In this document: positions 7,862 through 10,493 of the stretch, piece after piece | How the letters are laid out: the number at the start of each line of letters is the position of its first letter | Position numbering within the stretch: position 1 is the stretch's first letter | Assembly (NCBI GenBank): GCA_025455505.1 | Contig: JALOMK010000036.1 | Span: 1-10,493 of the forward strand | Reading direction: 5' to 3' | Length of the DNA: 10,493 nt | Source of the DNA: Bacteroidales bacterium | Lineage (GTDB): Bacteria > Bacteroidota > Bacteroidia > Bacteroidales > VadinHA17 | Notes under the pieces: generated by a model | Told to the model about the DNA's origin: nothing | Database searches by the model: none | The model's input: the letters and a program-made list of their open reading frames with translations, nothing else | Position numbers and translations under genes: made by a program

Positions 7862-9298
7862 TCAGTATTTTGCAGTTTCAAACGCGAATGGAAAGGTTGC
7901 TGAGGGCTGATGAGCCTTTTTCATTATTTCATTCATCTTTGAGACTATCTCGGGATGGGCTTTGGATACATTATTTTTTTCAGACGGATCTGTAGAAAGA
8001 TCATAAAGTTCTGTTTCAGACTGCTGGTCCTTGTCAAGATTCAGGCGGACTGCCTTCCAGTCCCCCATAAGCACTGCCATTTTGCCTCCCTGTTCATGGA
8101 ATTCCCAGTAGAGGTATTCATGTTTATCCTGTTTCCTTCCCTTAAGGGCCGGAAGGAAGGATATGCCATCTATGGCGACAGGGATTTCTGCCCCTGTGAT
8201 TTCGGCGAGAGTCGGCATAATATCCCAGAATGCGGAGATATGGTCGCTTTTTTTACCGGGTTTTACCTGTGCCGGCCATCTCACCAGGAGAGGACACCTG
8301 ATTCCGCCTTCATACATGTCGCGCTTATAGCCCCTCAGACCACCGTTGCTGTTGAAATAATCAGGATCGGCTCCTGCTTCGAGATGTGGCCCGTTATCTG
8401 AAGCAAAAATTACAATTGTATTTTCGACGATGCCCAGTTCGGCAAGCTTTGCAAGTAGTTCACCGACATAATCATCAAGTTGTGCCACCATAGCTGCAAA
8501 GGCTGCATGTCCCTCTGGTTGTGAACCATAGGGTCCCTTGCGGAAAGTCGGACCGCTGTCAACGCCGGTGAAGCTTTTCTCAGGTAGGTATTTGCCCCTG
8601 AATTTTGCCATATACTCCTCTTTTGCAAAAAGTTCTGCGTGTGGGATTGTTGTCGGGTAAAACAGAAAGAAGTTTTTATTCCTGTTTTCTGCCATGAAAT
8701 CAAGAGCGGCTTTGTGTATCAGGTCTGCACTATATTTTCCTTTAGCTGAGCCGGAGTTTTCGGGCAGAAGTACAATGTCGTGGTTGTTCCAGAGGTGATC
8801 CGGGTAGTAGTTGTGTGCGAGGCTCTGGCAATTATAGCCATAGAATTTATCGAAGCCCTGTTTATTGGGATCGCCCTCGGTGTCGATATAGCCGAGACCC
8901 CATTTCCCGAATGCTCCTGTTGCATAGCCTCTTGTCTTAAGCATTTCAGCAACAGTAAAGGCTTTGGCTTCGAGCGGCCAGTTCCCTTCAGGGTCCCAGT
9001 TTTTGTTTCCCCTGACCGGCGTATGTCCTGTGTGCTGTCCTGTCATGAGTGCTGAACGGGAAGGGGCCGATACTGTGCAGCCTGAATAGTGCCTTGTGAA
9101 AAGCATGCCTTCAGCTGCCAGCCTGTCGATATTCGGAGTGCTGAATTTCTTCTGGCCATAGCAGCTCAGGTCGCCGTAGCCGAGATCATCGGCAAGGATA
9201 TATACGATGTTGGGAAGTTTCTCACTATTTGCCTGTGTGCAGCAGGCCAGTGCGGCTGCTGATACCCAAAGCGCAGCAGGAATATTATTCTTCATCAT
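7862..9298 (-). CDS. Ser-type arylsulfatase A-like sulfatase, possible lipoprotein
   Basis: This 478-residue S1 sulfatase appears to be the first gene of the run. The N-terminus is a hydrophobic signal ending ALACC (C19, C20), which passes a loose lipobox pattern, so it may be a lipoprotein; ordinary signal peptidase cleavage after TQA is also possible. Metal ligands are D37-D38 and D301-N302 (ASDNG). The formylglycine motif is S77-A-P-S-R81 then MTG (Ser codon 9068-9070). The usual GKWHLG is GKWGLG (K132, G134), a substitution I recognise from one arylsulfatase A-like branch that also shares the GYNCQ and AHNYYPDHLW segments (154-170). H220 follows in the TTIPH segment. Two adjacent ATG codons (9296-9298 and 9293-9295) could both serve as start. 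The stop overlaps nothing but is only six bases from the upstream ATG of the next gene. Substrate unknown. Confidence 0.93.
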   Translation of the reverse strand: MMKNNIPAALWVSAAALACCTQANSEKLPNIVYILADDLGYGDLSCYGQKKFSTPNIDRLAAEGMLFTRHYSGCTVSAPSRSALMTGQHTGHTPVRGNKNWDPEGNWPLEAKAFTVAEMLKTRGYATGAFGKWGLGYIDTEGDPNKQGFDKFYGYNCQSLAHNYYPDHLWNNHDIVLLPENSGSAKGKYSADLIHKAALDFMAENRNKNFFLFYPTTIPHAELFAKEEYMAKFRGKYLPEKSFTGVDSGPTFRKGPYGSQPEGHAAFAAMVAQLDDYVGELLAKLAELGIVENTIVIFASDNGPHLEAGADPDYFNSNGGLRGYKRDMYEGGIRCPLLVRWPAQVKPGKKSDHISAFWDIMPTLAEITGAEIPVAIDGISFLPALKGRKQDKHEYLYWEFHEQGGKMAVLMGDWKAVRLNLDKDQQSETELYDLSTDPSEKNNVSKAHPEIVSKMNEIMKKAHQPSATFPFAFETAKY

Positions 9299-9331
9299 CT
9301 GAACTTTAGTAGTTTAAGGAAAAGGTTCCTC

Positions 9332-9342
9332 CCCCTCAGGGG
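9332..9342. other. small GC-rich hairpin in the asnB-sulfatase spacer
   Basis: CCCC (9332-9335) and GGGG (9339-9342) flank a three-base loop in an otherwise AT-rich spacer; short imperfect pairing (AAG/CTT) extends outside it. On the minus strand it lies after the asnB stop and inside the untranslated leader of the first sulfatase, if the candidate promoter just upstream is used. It could weakly terminate asnB transcription or act in the leader mRNA. No clean T-tract follows it (only TTTT a few bases on), so an intrinsic terminator is not well supported. Confidence 0.25.
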
Positions 9343-9347
9343 CAACT

Positions 9348-9378
9348 TAAAATTAAGACAATAAATTTAAATACCAAC
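9348..9378 (-). promoter_or_regulatory. candidate Bacteroidota-type promoter for the sulfatase operon
   Basis: Read on the minus strand, GTTG (9378-9375) is followed after exactly 19 bases by TAATTTTA (9355-9348). This matches the Bacteroidota TTTG / TAnnTTTG promoter at three of four and seven of eight positions with correct spacing. It sits wholly in the 96-base spacer between the asnB stop and the first sulfatase ATG, leaving a leader of roughly 45 bases. The AT-rich background makes chance matches likely; no operator or sigma-factor-specific site was recognised. Confidence 0.35.
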
Positions 9379-9394
9379 TTTTGCTTCGAAACTG

Positions 9395-10493
9395 TCAATA
9401 TGAATTAATGTGGACACTTTTTACTGCTCTTCCTGAAGGGTCGGTAAGTTTCGTGAATGATTCGTCCCAAGCAAGAGCTTCAGGCGTGCTGCATGCAACA
9501 GAAGGTACTGAAGGTACGCATCTTGCGGCGCATGCGGAGGGGAAATGCTCGCTGAAAATCGACCTGTAATAGTATTCTTCCTTTGATTGAGGAGGATTCA
9601 CGGCGAACCTGAAACGTGCGTTTTTAAGCTGATCGTCAGATACTTCCCGTGCAGCCAGGGCTTTCAGGGTGTCGATCCAGCTGTAACCTACTCCATCTGA
9701 AAACTGTTCTTTCTGCCTCCATGCTATAGAAGCCGGAAGATAGTCTTCGAAAGACTTCCTCAGTACCCATTTTTCAATCCTGTCCTTGCCGGTCATTTTG
9801 TCTGCAGGGTTAATTCGCATGGCAACATCAAGGAACTCCTTGTCGAGGAAGGGGACTCTTCCTTCCACTCCCCAGGCTGCAAGCGATTTATTAGCCCTGA
9901 GGCAGTCGTAAAGGTGCAGCTTTCCGAGTTTACGGACTGTTTCTTCATGAAAGGCTCTTGGCCCGGGCGCCTTGTGGAAATAGAGGTATCCACCGAAAAC
10001 CTCGTCGGCTCCCTCTCCGGAAAGCACCATCTTCACTCCCATCGACTTTATTACGCGGGCCAGAAGATACATTGGTGTGGAAGCCCTTATTGTAGTGACA
10101 TCATACGTCTCAGTATGGTATATGACATCACGAACAGCATCGAGTCCTTCCTGCACTGTAAAGTGAATTTCATGGTGTATGGTTCCGATATGGTCGGCAA
10201 CTTTCCGTGCCGCGGCAAGGTCGGGTGATCCTTCAAGACCTACGGCAAAGGAATGAAGCTGGGGCCACCAGGCAGCTGTTGTGTCACCTGATTCTATGCG
10301 CCTGGGTGCAAATTTCTTGGCAATTGCCGAGATAATTGAGGAATCCAGGCCGCCTGACAGCAGTACACCGTACGGAACATCGGACATCAGCTGCCTGTGA
10401 ACTGCTGCCTCGAGTGCAGTCCGCAGCTCATCCGTGGTGGTGACATTATTCCCTACTGAATCGTAATCCATCCAGTCGCGGCTGTACCATTTC
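9395..10493 (-). CDS. asnB: Asparagine synthetase B, glutamine-hydrolysing (C-terminal part; 5' end outside window)
   Basis: This is the synthetase domain of AsnB, which makes asparagine from aspartate, ATP and glutamine-derived ammonia in the cytoplasm. The reading frame stays open to the window edge (seven codons encoding KWYSRDW precede the internal Met at 10471), so the N-terminal glutaminase domain with its catalytic Cys lies outside. Visible landmarks, numbered from that internal Met, are the pyrophosphate-binding SGGLDSS (residues 39-45), SFAVGLEGSPDL, the YDVTTIRASTPMYL segment, SGEGADEVFGGYLYFHKAP and WRQKEQFSDGVGYSW. The end (PSVACSTPEALAWD, DPSGRAV) closely follows Escherichia coli AsnB, so the C-terminus is complete. 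It is co-oriented with the sulfatases, but the 96-base spacer and the unrelated role suggest a separate transcription unit. Confidence 0.95.
   Translation of the reverse strand, partial: KWYSRDWMDYDSVGNNVTTTDELRTALEAAVHRQLMSDVPYGVLLSGGLDSSIISAIAKKFAPRRIESGDTTAAWWPQLHSFAVGLEGSPDLAAARKVADHIGTIHHEIHFTVQEGLDAVRDVIYHTETYDVTTIRASTPMYLLARVIKSMGVKMVLSGEGADEVFGGYLYFHKAPGPRAFHEETVRKLGKLHLYDCLRANKSLAAWGVEGRVPFLDKEFLDVAMRINPADKMTGKDRIEKWVLRKSFEDYLPASIAWRQKEQFSDGVGYSWIDTLKALAAREVSDDQLKNARFRFAVNPPQSKEEYYYRSIFSEHFPSACAARCVPSVPSVACSTPEALAWDESFTKLTDPSGRAVKSVHINSY

Noticed and set aside
1443..9298. Recent tandem duplication as the origin of the five sulfatases.
   Set aside because: Motifs, lengths, C-termini and metal pairs differ strongly among the five; only generic family signatures are shared.
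9488..9519. Short repeated GAAGGTAC units near the 3' end of asnB.
   Set aside because: Two imperfect copies only, within conserved coding sequence; no sign of an array or mobile element.
1..10493. CRISPR array, insertion sequence, tRNA, rRNA, phage or toxin-antitoxin genes.
   Set aside because: No regularly spaced repeats, terminal inverted repeats, transposase motifs or RNA gene signatures were seen; coding density is nearly complete.

Overview
The window looks like anaerobic Bacteroidota (Bacteroidales-type) chromosome. It has a radical-SAM anaerobic sulfatase-maturating enzyme (anSME), a tandem block of exported sulfatases that all carry serine at the residue converted to formylglycine, AT-rich spacers without strong Shine-Dalgarno sequences, and promoter-like sequences resembling the Bacteroidota TTTG / TAnnTTTG pattern. 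The taxonomic call is an inference from these traits; no rRNA or tRNA gene is present.

Layout. 1-68 is a short leader. 69-1421 (+) encodes the anSME, with its radical-SAM cluster, a complete SPASM cysteine set and an extra C-terminal SEC-C zinc knuckle. After a 21-base convergent gap, five sulfatase genes lie head to tail on the minus strand. In transcription order they are 9298-7862, 7768 (or 7855)-6266, 6218-4749, 4733-3057 and 3008-1443. Spacers are 6-93, 47, 15 and 48 bases, so they probably form one operon. Upstream on the same strand, 10493-9395 is the C-terminal two thirds of an asparagine synthetase B gene that runs off the window. A 96-base spacer separates it from the first sulfatase and holds a candidate promoter and a small GC-rich hairpin.

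How the genes work together. The sulfatases carry export signals and should remove sulfate esters or N-sulfates from a glycan in the periplasm or at the cell surface. Each is inactive until its motif serine is oxidised to formylglycine, which in an anaerobe is done in the cytoplasm by anSME before export. The sulfatases differ from one another: one resembles GlcNAc-6-sulfatases, one resembles heparan N-sulfatase-like enzymes and carries a chitobiase-C-like tail, and three are arylsulfatase A-like. This suggests stepwise desulfation of one heavily sulfated polysaccharide rather than recent duplication. No SusC/SusD, glycoside hydrolase, lyase or regulator is in view, so the substrate cannot be assigned. 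asnB looks like an unrelated housekeeping neighbour.

I see no clearly undescribed system. The points most worth following are the all-serine sulfatase set beside its maturase, the Pro-to-Ala motif in the sulfatase at 4749-6218, the cysteine inside the motif of the sulfatase at 1443-3008, and the SEC-C tail on the maturase.
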